Source of the DNA: Bdellovibrio sp. ZAP7
GTDB lineage: Bacteria; Bdellovibrionota; UBA1018; CAIMNF01
Assembly (NCBI GenBank): GCA_945874535.1
Contig: CAMCGZ010000007.1
Coordinates: forward strand, 1 to 64,000
Reading direction: 5' to 3'
Length of the DNA: 64,000 bases
In this document: piece by piece, positions 52,703 through 61,648 of the stretch
Layout of the letters: each line of letters starts with the position of its first letter
Position numbering within the stretch: the stretch's first letter is position 1
The notes under the pieces: model-generated
Database searches by the model: none
Told to the model about the DNA's origin: nothing
The model's input: only the letters and a program-made list of their open reading frames with translations
Made by a program: the position numbers and the translations under genes

Positions 52703-53452
52703 CTATTCAAAGTGGACCATATAGGCCAGTACTTTGATCCGTGCGGCATCCTCCATGCGGAGCACCCCGGATTGACGCGCATACAAGCCGAACAGTTGGT
52801 TCGCCCAATAGAGTTCCTCATTCGAGCATCCGACTCCATTCGTATAGCAATCCGCCAGTACGGTCAGGATTCCGGAGCAATCTCCTTCGAAAGTCCGGAC
52901 CATGGTGAAGTCGAGCAGCAAATCCCCCGAAATTTTGCCAATACTGCCGTCGCTGTAGGTGATGGATCCGGGGCGGGTCCGGTCCAATGCGCCGTTTTGA
53001 CGCATCTGCAGATTCATCTTGCAAGAAGGGTTGGATCCGAACTGGGAGAACGGGGATGAAGTTTCGACCGCGATGGTTCCGTCTTGCTCGACAATGGTGC
53101 CGATGCAAGAGGAGTCCTCCGGATTGTAAAAACAGTCACTCTGCCTCGCACCGATGAAAAGTTTGACTCCGGGAGTGGAAATGGGTTGTGCGATATAGAG
53201 GGGGTCAGTGAAGTTGTCGAGCAGGCTCTCGGGAATCGCCGAAAGAGGTGTCGTAGCATTCAAATTCTCGGAGTCGTCATTGAGCATGACGTAGGTCTGG
53301 AAGTTCCTGGCCTGAGTCCGGAACATCTCGATCGAGCTGAATTTTTCAGGCGCTTTGGGTGACTCCGAATAATTTCCGAAGCGGCATGCGGACAACGCCA
53401 TCGTCAAAATCATGCCGACAAACAAAGACCGCTGGATGGCATAGTGTTTCAT
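52703..53452 (-). CDS. Putative lipoprotein of unknown function
   Basis: A 249-residue exported protein with a clear lipobox (MALSACRF, Cys about 23). The mature domain has six further cysteines, including CFYNPEDSSC and CYTNGVGC, suggesting disulfides in the periplasm. It matches no family I recognise. The start ATG at 53452 was chosen because AAGGG lies ten bases upstream and the signal peptide (KHYAIQRSLFVGMILTMALSA) then has a normal length. It precedes rdgB by 11 bp. Confidence 0.72.
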   Translation of the reverse strand: MKHYAIQRSLFVGMILTMALSACRFGNYSESPKAPEKFSSIEMFRTQARNFQTYVMLNDDSENLNATTPLSAIPESLLDNFTDPLYIAQPISTPGVKLFIGARQSDCFYNPEDSSCIGTIVEQDGTIAVETSSPFSQFGSNPSCKMNLQMRQNGALDRTRPGSITYSDGSIGKISGDLLLDFTMVRTFEGDCSGILTVLADCYTNGVGCSNEELYWANQLFGLYARQSGVLRMEDAARIKVLAYMVHFE

Positions 53453-53552
53453 GGTGAACATCCCTTCGTTTTCCTATCGGAGTCGATGGGCTCGGGGTTG
53501 AGTGGGTAAAATTTGCCTGCCCGGACGTCGGTGGCCGTGTGATGATGAAAGG

Positions 53553-54746
53553 GTGAATCCCGAGTTTTTCAAAGCCACATCCGCGAGGTTTTTATTCTCG
53601 CTCTCTGTTCAGAGCCAAGCGGTTCTGATGGGATGGCAGATGTATGAGCGGACCCGGGATCCTTGGATGCTCGGATTAGTGGGGCTGTGCGCAGCCCTGC
53701 CGGCTCTGGTTCTGGCCCCCTTTTCAGGTTGGTGGGTCGATCGGGGGAACCCTCTGCGGATTTACCAGGGAGTGATGGGCATTTCCCTGCTCTCTGTTTT
53801 CATCGCCTGGGGGGCGACATCTCCCGGGGGGCTGTTTACCGCCGCTTTTTTGACGGGTCTGGTGCGGAGCTTTTCCTCACCAGCTATGAATTCGATCATT
53901 CCGAGAATCATCTCTAGGAGCGAGATCAAGCGTTTTTCGGCATACACGACACTCGCATTCCAATTCGCCGGAGTGGTGGGTCCCGGTCTCTCCGGAGTCT
54001 TGCTCGGTGCCGGAGGCTACACGTTTCCCTATGCCCTGTGTGTGTCTGCGCTTGTGGTCGGGTCTCTCACTCTTTGGACGATGGAAGACCGCTTTCATCC
54101 CCAAAAAGATTCCGCCCGCCGGTCTTCCCCTTGGCGTGACGAACTCCTGTCAGGGTTCCGTTACGTTTGGTCCCATCCGGTATTGCTTTCGGCGATGAGT
54201 CTCGACATGTTCGCGGTTCTTTTCGGAGGAGTGACTGCCATGCTTCCCGTCTTCGCTGTAGAGGTCCTGCATACCGGGCCGGTCGGGCTCGGATGGTTGA
54301 GAGCGGCTCCGGCCATGGGTGCCATCCTGATGGGTGCGGTACTCGTCCGTCATCCTGTTTCACGGGGGGCCGGATCCAAGCTTCTCGGATCGATTGCCGG
54401 TTTCGGAATTTGCATCCTCGTTTTCGGCTTTTCGAAAAGTTATCCTGTTTCATTCATCGCACTTCTTTTGAGTGGTGCTCTCGATTCGGTGAGCATGGTC
54501 ATCCGGGGTGCTATTGTGCAACTCTGCTCACCTGAAGGACTTCGTGGACGGATCGCTGCGGTCAATGCCGTATTCATCGGTTCATCGAATGAAATCGGGG
54601 AATTCGAGTCGGGGCTGGCGGCAAAGGTACTCGGTACAGTGAACTCCGTCCTTTTTGGCGGATGCATGACTCTGCTCACGGTCGCTTGGGTGGGATTGCG
54701 ATCTAACGAGATCCGGAACCTGGATCTATCCCGGCTTGAAAAGTGA
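53553..54746 (+). CDS. MFS transporter of the EntS/MFS_3 type
   Basis: A polytopic inner-membrane exporter of about 397 residues with some twelve membrane segments. The N-terminal pattern FFKATSARFLFSLSVQSQAV, MGWQMYERTRDPWMLGLVGL and the loop WWVDRGNPLR fit the enterobactin-exporter-like branch. SGVLLGAGGYTFPYALCV and RIAAVNAVFIGSSNEIGEFE are also typical. A GTG at 53553 is the most likely start; a GTG at 53502 would add 17 residues, with no ribosome site deciding between them. Cargo is unknown. Its last 44 bp overlap the convergent transglutaminase gene. Confidence 0.83.
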   Translation: MNPEFFKATSARFLFSLSVQSQAVLMGWQMYERTRDPWMLGLVGLCAALPALVLAPFSGWWVDRGNPLRIYQGVMGISLLSVFIAWGATSPGGLFTAAFLTGLVRSFSSPAMNSIIPRIISRSEIKRFSAYTTLAFQFAGVVGPGLSGVLLGAGGYTFPYALCVSALVVGSLTLWTMEDRFHPQKDSARRSSPWRDELLSGFRYVWSHPVLLSAMSLDMFAVLFGGVTAMLPVFAVEVLHTGPVGLGWLRAAPAMGAILMGAVLVRHPVSRGAGSKLLGSIAGFGICILVFGFSKSYPVSFIALLLSGALDSVSMVIRGAIVQLCSPEGLRGRIAAVNAVFIGSSNEIGEFESGLAAKVLGTVNSVLFGGCMTLLTVAWVGLRSNEIRNLDLSRLEK

Positions 54747-56328
54747 TCCTTCTGAGAATTTTCCGGAGAGTTTGAAGCGTCTCCCGGTCCGGTGTGCGGT
54801 CTCCGTACCGGAATTGGAGGTAGAGTCCGGTGAATTCGCCGATGAGGATCTTCTGTTCAGGAAGATGGGACTCCAGGCGGATCCGGTAATCCTCCGGACC
54901 TTCATGAAGCAAGCGGGGAAGGCCTGCTTTTTCTCCCCGACGGCAATAAAGACGGTAGAGCTCGAGGAGTTTTTCGTGTGGATCCTGCTTTTTGCGCGTA
55001 AAGGCAAGTATCCCCGAAAGGAACACAAAAAAAAGCGTGAGACTCAATGCCAGTGCGGATCCCGGATTCTCCTCGAAGAAGAGCCGGATTTCGCTGATCA
55101 CTGCCTCGTAGATTTGTCCGGGAACCCCCGTGGTCCTGCTGTAGTTCGGCGGAGCTGCTCCCGGCACCGACAGGGTCGGATCGACCCTGACCCAGCGTTT
55201 TTCCTTCTCAGACCAGAACTCGCTCCATGCGTGAGCATCATCCTCGTCCACCCGGTAACTTCCTGAGATAGGATTCCAGGTGCCTCCGCGGTAGCCGGAT
55301 ACCACCCTGGAGGGGACTCCCAAATGTCGCATGATTGCAGAAAAAGAAGCCGCAAAGTGTTCACAGTACCCCTGTCTGGAGTTCAAGAGAAAATTGGAAA
55401 GTCTCGGATGTTGTAGTTTTCCGGGACTCAGAGAATAGCTGAATTCGCGGGTGTACCAGTCGAGAATCCGATCCCGTAAAATGAGCTCATCTCCCGGCTT
55501 CTCAGGCTTCCAGGGTGCGAGTTTGTCCATCAGTCGGTTGTCAGCAATACGGATAGAGCGGCTTTCGATGGCATCGGGGCCCGGCAAATCGGGCTCGGGC
55601 TTCATCGTCCCAGCCAGCATCAGATTCTCGGAAATCACTTCTACTCGGGAAGGAGAGTCGAGACCCACCGGCACCTCCGACTGGTGTGCGAAAAGAACCA
55701 ACTTCTGCTTCACCTCCGAATCCGGATCCGACACCCGGTTCCGGACAGGCTTCTTGTGAAACCAGTGCATGCCATCCAGGGTGGTCGTGAGCGAATTCGC
55801 GCGCCAATAAAGACGGTCTCTCGGAATTTCGATTCCTGTTTTCACGATAAAGGCGGTCTTCCCGGAGGGAGTGAGGGATTCCTGTTGACCGGGTTGGATC
55901 TCCTGGCTCGATCCGAGACCAATGGTCGCGCTACTGGAGTAAGGGAGAAAACTCCTGAACGGACTGGAGGGGAAGACCGAGAAGAAAAGGGAAGCCAATA
56001 AGCCGATCACAAGCGAAAGTTGAGCCCCGTTTTTCAGAAGATCAGTCAGAAAAGTCTTCAGGTCACCCGGGCTGTTTTCCCAGGACAACACCATCCAGAG
56101 TAAAAAACAGTCAAAAAAAACCATGAAGAAGGGTAGGGGTCCGGTGGGGACCGAGTAGATTCTGAAGGCGAGAATCACGAAACACAAGAACACGAGTCCG
56201 GCCGGAAAGCGGGCCAGAACATTCCGGATCAAAACGGCAGCTGCTATGAGACCGCCGGTGACAGCGAGGGGTAGCAGCGAAGCTGTGACCAGTAGATGAA
56301 TGAACAGCGTGGTCAACGCCGGTGTCAT
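54703..56328 (-). CDS. Membrane-bound transglutaminase-like protein (TgpA type)
   Basis: A 541-residue protein. Five or six membrane segments fill the first 130 residues, then a periplasmic transglutaminase-core domain has the complete catalytic triad: Cys322 in GYCEHFAASFSA, His366 in DAHAWSEFW and Asp383 in VRVDPT. A further membrane segment (about 425-445) leads to a cytoplasmic C-terminal domain. In Pseudomonas, TgpA of this type is needed for growth. It is the third gene of a MoxR-DUF58-transglutaminase operon, starting with an ATGA overlap. Confidence 0.88.
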   Translation of the reverse strand: MTPALTTLFIHLLVTASLLPLAVTGGLIAAAVLIRNVLARFPAGLVFLCFVILAFRIYSVPTGPLPFFMVFFDCFLLWMVLSWENSPGDLKTFLTDLLKNGAQLSLVIGLLASLFFSVFPSSPFRSFLPYSSSATIGLGSSQEIQPGQQESLTPSGKTAFIVKTGIEIPRDRLYWRANSLTTTLDGMHWFHKKPVRNRVSDPDSEVKQKLVLFAHQSEVPVGLDSPSRVEVISENLMLAGTMKPEPDLPGPDAIESRSIRIADNRLMDKLAPWKPEKPGDELILRDRILDWYTREFSYSLSPGKLQHPRLSNFLLNSRQGYCEHFAASFSAIMRHLGVPSRVVSGYRGGTWNPISGSYRVDEDDAHAWSEFWSEKEKRWVRVDPTLSVPGAAPPNYSRTTGVPGQIYEAVISEIRLFFEENPGSALALSLTLFFVFLSGILAFTRKKQDPHEKLLELYRLYCRRGEKAGLPRLLHEGPEDYRIRLESHLPEQKILIGEFTGLYLQFRYGDRTPDRETLQTLRKILRRITFQAGIDPGSGSR

Positions 56329-57215
56329 CTGGCATCTCCATAGCCCGCAAGGGCCTTGAGGTGAGTTTTCATGGTATTCGCTGTCACGGGCCCCTGGGTG
56401 AAAGGCGCTTCGACGGTTGCATCGAAACCGGCACGTTCCGCATCGATTAACCAGCGGGTCATCTGTGAAAGAGCATCTTCCACAGGAAGGTGCCGGACCT
56501 CGTTCCAGCGCAACACAACCTTCGGTTCAGGATCCGAATCATAAACCCGGATCAGTTTTTTTTGATCACGCGCAAAACGCTTCCAGTCGATTCTCGCAGA
56601 TGAATCAGCCGGGTTTGCGGGGCGATGCTCGCGGTATTCGAGACGGGATTCGTCCGTGAGCGATGCTCTCTGTCTCCATGGGAGTGCTCCGGAGGGCGAG
56701 GGGTGGATCCATGCGGTGACACCCGATTTGAACCTTTTCCAGGTATGGAACATTCCCAGTGGATAATTACTAGTCACTGACAAATCTTGAAGCGGATGAA
56801 TCCCCCGTTTGAAAGTCCCCAAGGGAATCCGGATCTCGATCGGGTTACCCGGGTCGATCCGGTCGACCATCCTCTGTTGAGAACGCGGACTACCGCGCAC
56901 TCCGATCCACACTTTCCGACACATGCCTTTACCTTGATGTTCCAGGATCACTCTAGCCTCAACGGTGGTTCCGGCTGCCGCGAGCGGGCCCTCCAATACG
57001 CGAATCTTCAAGTCCTTCACGTTGCCGTTGCTCTGAACCATCGCACTCAGATAGGGGATGGCGATCATGAATCCGATCAATTGGAGCAAGGGGCGATTCA
57101 GGGCCGCACCCAGGAACAAAAGCAAAAAAAAGAGACCACCGAAAGCGATACCGGCGCCGTTCGGCACGATGTAAGTCCGGTCGCTTCGGAAAATGCGGTC
57201 ACTCCACCGGGACAT
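56325..57215 (-). CDS. DUF58-domain membrane protein
   Basis: A 296-residue protein with two N-terminal membrane segments (about 20-60), a periplasmic or surface domain, and a C-terminal cytoplasmic part. The DUF58 hallmark is SARIDWKRFARDQKKLIRVY, with an earlier YPLGMFHTWKR. Usually it partners a MoxR AAA ATPase. It overlaps MoxR by 17 bp and the transglutaminase by 4 bp. The precise biochemical role is unknown; the trio is thought to act as a chaperone or envelope-maturation unit. Confidence 0.88.
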   Translation of the reverse strand: MSRWSDRIFRSDRTYIVPNGAGIAFGGLFFLLLFLGAALNRPLLQLIGFMIAIPYLSAMVQSNGNVKDLKIRVLEGPLAAAGTTVEARVILEHQGKGMCRKVWIGVRGSPRSQQRMVDRIDPGNPIEIRIPLGTFKRGIHPLQDLSVTSNYPLGMFHTWKRFKSGVTAWIHPSPSGALPWRQRASLTDESRLEYREHRPANPADSSARIDWKRFARDQKKLIRVYDSDPEPKVVLRWNEVRHLPVEDALSQMTRWLIDAERAGFDATVEAPFTQGPVTANTMKTHLKALAGYGDAR

Positions 57216-58083
57216 GGGAGAGCAGTCCTGTCACATCCGGGATCCGGTGATTCATCACGGGGTGGGCAATCGCTTGTACGTCCTCAGGAATGACGAATTT
57301 CCTTCCGTGAAGAAAAGCCCAGGCCTTGGAGGCGCGGAGCAGATCCAGTCCGGCGCGAGGAGAAAGCCCTTCCCCGCTCAGGCGGCTTTCCCGGACCAGA
57401 CGCAGAATGTAGTCGATCAGAGCAGGTGACGTGGTGGTTTTTTCGGCCTGCTCCTGCATCTCGATCAGTGTGGTGGTGTCCAGCACGGGTTCGAGACTTT
57501 GAATTCTCAATGACCTGCGATCAGATCCGATCCCGTCTTCAAGGAGTCTTCTCTCGGACTCAAGGTCCGGATAGCCGAGTGGAATCCTCATCAGGAAACG
57601 ATCGAGCTGTGAATCAGGGAGGAGTTGGGTGCCCGAGCTGTCTTTGGGGTTCTGAGTCGCAATCAGAAGAAAAACAGGTGGAAGCGGATGAGTAGCACCT
57701 TCTACCGTGATTTCCCGCTCTTCCATCGCTTGAAGACATGCGCTTTGGGTCTTCGGTGAAGCACGATTCAGCTCATCACCGAGCACCATTTCCGCAAAGA
57801 GCGGCCCCGGTTGGAAAATCATTCGCGAGTCTTTCTCTGAAAAAATCGAGAAGCCGAGAATATCGGGTGGAAGCAGGTCGTTCGTGAACTGGATCCGATT
57901 GAATTTCAGGCCGAGCAGTCGAGCGAGAGTTTTTGCAAGGGTGGTTTTGCCCATCCCCGGAATGTCTTCGATCAGGAGATGCCCGCGAGCCAGCAGGCAG
58001 CAAAGCATCAATTCGAGCTCCCGGTCTTTACCGTGGAACACCATCGAGGCGCTATTTAATACCTGTTTCAAGAGTGGATTCAT
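57199..58083 (-). CDS. MoxR-family AAA+ ATPase
   Basis: A 294-residue AAA+ chaperone. It has Walker A IEDIPGMGKTTLAKTLARLLG, split as family form, then FTNDLLPPDILGFSIF, PGPLFAEMVLGDELNRASPKTQSA (Walker B region) and LIATQNPKDSSGTQLLPDSQ (sensor 1), with LIDYILRLVRESR near the end. These proteins activate or assemble partner complexes, here probably DUF58 and the transglutaminase. The ATG at 58083 directly follows the T-run of the preceding terminator with no ribosome site, an unusual arrangement; an internal ATG at 58044 would shorten the N-terminal helix. Confidence 0.9.
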   Translation of the reverse strand: MNPLLKQVLNSASMVFHGKDRELELMLCCLLARGHLLIEDIPGMGKTTLAKTLARLLGLKFNRIQFTNDLLPPDILGFSIFSEKDSRMIFQPGPLFAEMVLGDELNRASPKTQSACLQAMEEREITVEGATHPLPPVFLLIATQNPKDSSGTQLLPDSQLDRFLMRIPLGYPDLESERRLLEDGIGSDRRSLRIQSLEPVLDTTTLIEMQEQAEKTTTSPALIDYILRLVRESRLSGEGLSPRAGLDLLRASKAWAFLHGRKFVIPEDVQAIAHPVMNHRIPDVTGLLSHVPVE

Positions 58084-58118
58084 AAAAAAAACCCCGGAGA
58101 GGGGTACTCTCCGGGGTT
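58084..58118 (-). terminator. Rho-independent terminator after the Trp-rich gene, abutting the MoxR start
   Basis: On the minus strand a perfect 12-bp stem (AACCCCGGAGAG pairing with CTCTCCGGGGTT) with a five-base loop is followed by eight T (58084-58091). The ATG of the MoxR gene begins at the very next base, so terminator and start codon are contiguous. Confidence 0.9.
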
Positions 58119-58129
58119 AAATGATTCAA

Positions 58130-58390
58130 TCAGGATGCTTTGCGGTTTTCCCACCACTGTTTCGCCCAGCGGGTCTCGGTGGCTTCCACCCAGGTGTTTC
58201 CGCGGACTTCTTTCCAGACAAATTCTTCAAGTTCGTCAGGGGTGCTGACATCGAGCCAGATCGAACAATCCCAGTTGCCGGTGGTGGACCACACGCCCCG
58301 CACCCACTTGCTGCTTTTCCAGTTTTGCCATGCGGTTTCCGGAGTGCCCGGCTTCCACTTCACATTCACCCATGCTTGCCATTGATTCAT
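58130..58390 (-). CDS. Small Trp-rich protein resembling an Lrp/AsnC ligand-binding (RAM) domain
   Basis: An 86-residue protein in which 14 residues are Trp (4, 7, 12, 21, 24, 29, 34, 40, 45, 59, 67, 75, 79, 80). The second half, TGNWDCSIWLDVSTPDELEE followed by FVWKEVRG and VEATETRW, follows the dimeric alpha-beta barrel pattern of free-standing Lrp/AsnC effector domains, with hydrophobic positions replaced by Trp. There is no DNA-binding domain. AGGA is eight bases before the ATG. It is followed by a strong terminator, so it is a single-gene unit upstream of MoxR. The RAM-fold call is based on pattern only. Confidence 0.65.
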   Translation of the reverse strand: MNQWQAWVNVKWKPGTPETAWQNWKSSKWVRGVWSTTGNWDCSIWLDVSTPDELEEFVWKEVRGNTWVEATETRWAKQWWENRKAS

Positions 58391-58567
58391 TTTGAAATCC
58401 TACTTTCTTCAGAAATTATGAGTTTTGATCGGAGGCGCAATCAATCGGCAAAAACTGCAGGATCTACTTGGCGGAATGACAGTTTTCTGGCGGAACAAGC
58501 GGTTCAACGCGATGTTTTTTCTCACCTTCGTTTTGGGGAACAGGTACACTGAAAGTGTCTGATTCTT

Positions 58568-59881
58568 TTGAAAAAGCCTGTGTTTCGACAACTGGGCACC
58601 GTGTTCGCAGTTCTTTTTGTTCTGCTCTCTTTCCCGGCACTCGCGAAGGAGGAGGGGGACTTTACCGTTATCGCAAATCGGGTCGATGGCAAGGGGCAAG
58701 TGAAAGTCTCCAAGGTGAAGGGTCAGTGGTTGTGGAAGGACGCAGCCTCGATTCCTTGCGTCAGCTTGGCGAAAGGTAAAAAAGAAATCAGGAAGTTGAA
58801 TGCCTGCCTCAGTGAAATCTCGACGGTTGTCCCGGTCACCGAGAAAGACCAGACTGGAGAGAAAAAGGTCAAAGCGAGATACATTTTTGATATTCCTTTC
58901 GACTTTCCTGTGGTGATCGCCTCTCCCGAGTGTGAATCGGCTGGAATCAGAGTGGAAACTTCGAGCCTGGTTCGCGGATTCGGAATTGTCGGAATCCGTT
59001 GTGGAAGTACAGGTCCCAAGTGCGCCGTGATCGGCTCCGGTCAGTCCGTGTGTTGGGATGCTGCTGGCGAGGCGGGAAAAGTGTCGACCTCGAATGGGCT
59101 GAAAGTCATGAAAGATTCCGAGGCTCCGCAGGGGCGGGATCCCCAGTACTTGATTATGAACCGCTCAGGTGCGGTGGCTGGAAAATTCTTGATGCGCATT
59201 CCACTGCCCCCGGCGCCCGAGCCGACTCCCGCGATTGTGGTGGCTGAGGCGACCCCGGCTCCCACACCCAAGGCGAAGGTTAGGCGGTATTGGGTCTTCG
59301 GAGGGTACCTTGGGGCCTCTGAAGTCACCCATCAGAATCGCGCGGCGGATGGGTCAGGTCAGGTTCAAAACTGGGCAGGGAGGCAGGTAGCTCTGTATTT
59401 CAATGCGAACCGGTTTTCGCCTGTGAGTTTCGGACTCATTCCCGAGATTGAGATGCGGATGAATCAAGGGGGAGGCCTTTCGGGAGTCACCGTGGCAGGA
59501 GCCTACCTCCACAAGAACCTCCTCCGTTCACGGAGACTGGCGCTTCTGGCGGGACTCGGCGGTGAAATCATGGGGATGAACGGTGAGGGCAGGTACGGGA
59601 TCATCTCTTCACTCGGATGGGCGGCCCATGTGGTGCTCAGACCCTTCGACAGGAGTTTCTTTGTGGCAGCAACCTACGGTCCGTTGCTCACGGCGGTCCC
59701 TTCCACCCAGAGTTTCTGGGCCGGCATCATTGCGGACGTGAGGCTCCGTTTGTTCGGAAGAGCCTTTCATGTGGCCGCCGATGCGGCATGGGCGAAGGTT
59801 CCGGCCGGGGTTTCGGCAGTCAATGCGGATTACAACTCAAGCCGCTACGGCTTGATGTTGGGATATTATTTCGGAGAATAG
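58568..59881 (+). CDS. Exported protein with C-terminal beta-barrel-like domain
   Basis: A 437-residue protein starting at a TTG, since no ATG occurs early in frame. The signal peptide ends near FPALA-KEEG. The first domain (about 28-215) has Cys residues and no known motif. A Pro-rich linker (about 216-240, PLPPAPEPTPAIVVAE) leads to a C-terminal domain of alternating strands (VFGGYLGAS, QVALYFNA, FGLIPEIEMRMN, RLALLAGLGGEI, FFVAATYGPLL, YGLMLGYYFGE) ending in an aromatic residue, as outer-membrane barrels often do. It is the first gene of an operon with the phosphatase and FecR proteins. Confidence 0.65.
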   Translation: MKKPVFRQLGTVFAVLFVLLSFPALAKEEGDFTVIANRVDGKGQVKVSKVKGQWLWKDAASIPCVSLAKGKKEIRKLNACLSEISTVVPVTEKDQTGEKKVKARYIFDIPFDFPVVIASPECESAGIRVETSSLVRGFGIVGIRCGSTGPKCAVIGSGQSVCWDAAGEAGKVSTSNGLKVMKDSEAPQGRDPQYLIMNRSGAVAGKFLMRIPLPPAPEPTPAIVVAEATPAPTPKAKVRRYWVFGGYLGASEVTHQNRAADGSGQVQNWAGRQVALYFNANRFSPVSFGLIPEIEMRMNQGGGLSGVTVAGAYLHKNLLRSRRLALLAGLGGEIMGMNGEGRYGIISSLGWAAHVVLRPFDRSFFVAATYGPLLTAVPSTQSFWAGIIADVRLRLFGRAFHVAADAAWAKVPAGVSAVNADYNSSRYGLMLGYYFGE

Positions 59882-59884
59882 ACC

Positions 59885-61637
59885 ATGAAACACATTTCCA
59901 CGAAAATTCTGGTGCTCACCCTACTTCTGGTCAGTACTTTGATTGTTTTGAACGGTGGGCTTTCCCTCCAGGTCTTGAGCACCGAAAGCCGCGCTTACAC
60001 ACTTCAGGGCCAGCAGTCACAGACCCAGGCAATTTCGAAGGTGTTCGAAACCGATTTTGCGAAGGCAAGGGAAGTGGCTGCGAAAATCATCAATTTGAAA
60101 GTTCGTGAAGAGGACCTCAAGAGCTCGCTCGAGAGCATCCTGAACGATGCACGGGACGTCAATTCGGCCGTCAAGGCGGTTGGAATCTACTTGAAGGATG
60201 GCAAAGCCCGTTGGGTCGAGGCTGGTGAACAGGAATTCTCGGGATTGATCAAGAAGGACGAGAACTGGCTCGGTTCCCTGGCCGCGACTTACGTCCTCTC
60301 CGACACCGCTCTGGGTGAGGACAGTATTGCCTTATTCCCGTCGAAGTCGGTGGTGATCGGGGTTAGACTCGGCTTCAAGCATTTGAGGGTGGAGTGCGAG
60401 GGTTCGAATGTCGGGGTATTCAACCGGAATGGTGACCCGGTGATGTTCTGTAGCGATACCGCACAAAAACGGATGGATGCGGCAAAAGATGCGGTGAGAG
60501 ATATTCTCGCTTCCAGCTTCAAGTCCGGGACACTCGAGAAGAGCGCAGGTTTGTGGGGATACTCGGATCTTCTCGACATCGGAAAAGTGATCTCTGTCAT
60601 CGATACGCAAACCGCATACAGACCCGCCTACGTGCTCGGAGTCAAGATCGTGCTTTTGATCCTGATGTCAGTGGGAGTCGCTCTCGGTGCATCGATTCTC
60701 GTCGCCCGGAAGCTCGCCGCCCCGATCATCGAGGTGTCGAGTGCGACTGCCCGTATCGCTCAAGGAGAATTCGACACCCCGATTCACGTGGAGACCAAGG
60801 ATGAGACCAAAATCCTGGCCGACTCCGTGGCGAGCATGGCGCAGAAAATCAAGAAACTCATCCAATCCGAGGTAGAGAAGACCAAGATCGAGGCCCAACT
60901 CGAGGTAGCGGGTGCGGTTCAAAGGATTTTCATCCCCGAGAAAACGGTCGCATTCGGCGATCTCAAAGTTTCGAGTTACTACAAGCCAGCGGATCAGTGC
61001 GGCGGCGATTGGTGGGGTTTCATCCGGGGAAAAGAGCGTGTGGCGATTCTCGTCGGGGACGTCACGGGGCACGGGTACGCCAGCGCCATGCTCGTTGCCA
61101 CGACGAGGGGTTGTGTGTCCATGATCCAGGATCAAGTCGAACGCGAGGGTGAAATCAACATGGGCCCGAAGGAGATTCTCCGGGCATTCAACCGGGTGGT
61201 ATTCGAGGCGACCCGCGGTGAGATGAACATGACCGCTGTTTGCATGGTTCTTGACATCAAAAATGGGACTTTTGTTTATTCGAGTGCCGGTCACAATCCA
61301 TCCTATTACCTCGATTCGGTATCCGGTGAGGCAAGGTCCCTGAATGCATCGGGAAGCCGTCTCGGAGACACCTTGGTGATGTCCGATGAACTCGATGAGA
61401 TCGAGGGTTCATTCTCTTCAAGAGAAGACAAGATCGTTCTCTTTACGGACGGTATCCAGGATCTCGGCACACAGGAACAGGTCCTCGGTAGAAAGGGGTT
61501 CAAGAAATTTCTGAAGAGCCATGTCGGGCATAATGGAGAAGCCATTGTCGACTCCGTGATACGGGACTTGGTGCCATTGAACGATGGAGCTCCGCTCCTC
61601 GACGATGTGACCTTCCTCGTGATCGAGCAGGGGAATC

Positions 61638-61648
<11 letters not shown>
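59885..61648 (+). CDS. Membrane-bound HAMP-SpoIIE/RsbU-type serine phosphatase
   Basis: A 587-residue signalling protein. Two membrane segments (about 8-28 and 258-280) bracket a periplasmic sensor region of about 225 residues. A HAMP domain follows (about 281-335, ARKLAAPIIEVSSATARIA), then a short coiled coil and a PP2C-like SpoIIE phosphatase domain (about 350-585). The domain holds the metal-binding GGDWWGF, LVGDVTGHGYASAML, VYSSAGHNPSYY, IVLFTDGIQDL and DDVTFLVI, so the phosphatase looks active. No anti-sigma factor kinase or antagonist lies beside it. It starts 3 bp after the barrel gene and overlaps the FecR gene by 11 bp. Confidence 0.88.

Noticed and set aside
53502-53552. Longer start for the MFS exporter
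   Set aside because: It adds 17 residues with Cys, Trp and Arg that do not fit a membrane-protein N-terminus; kept only as an alternative.
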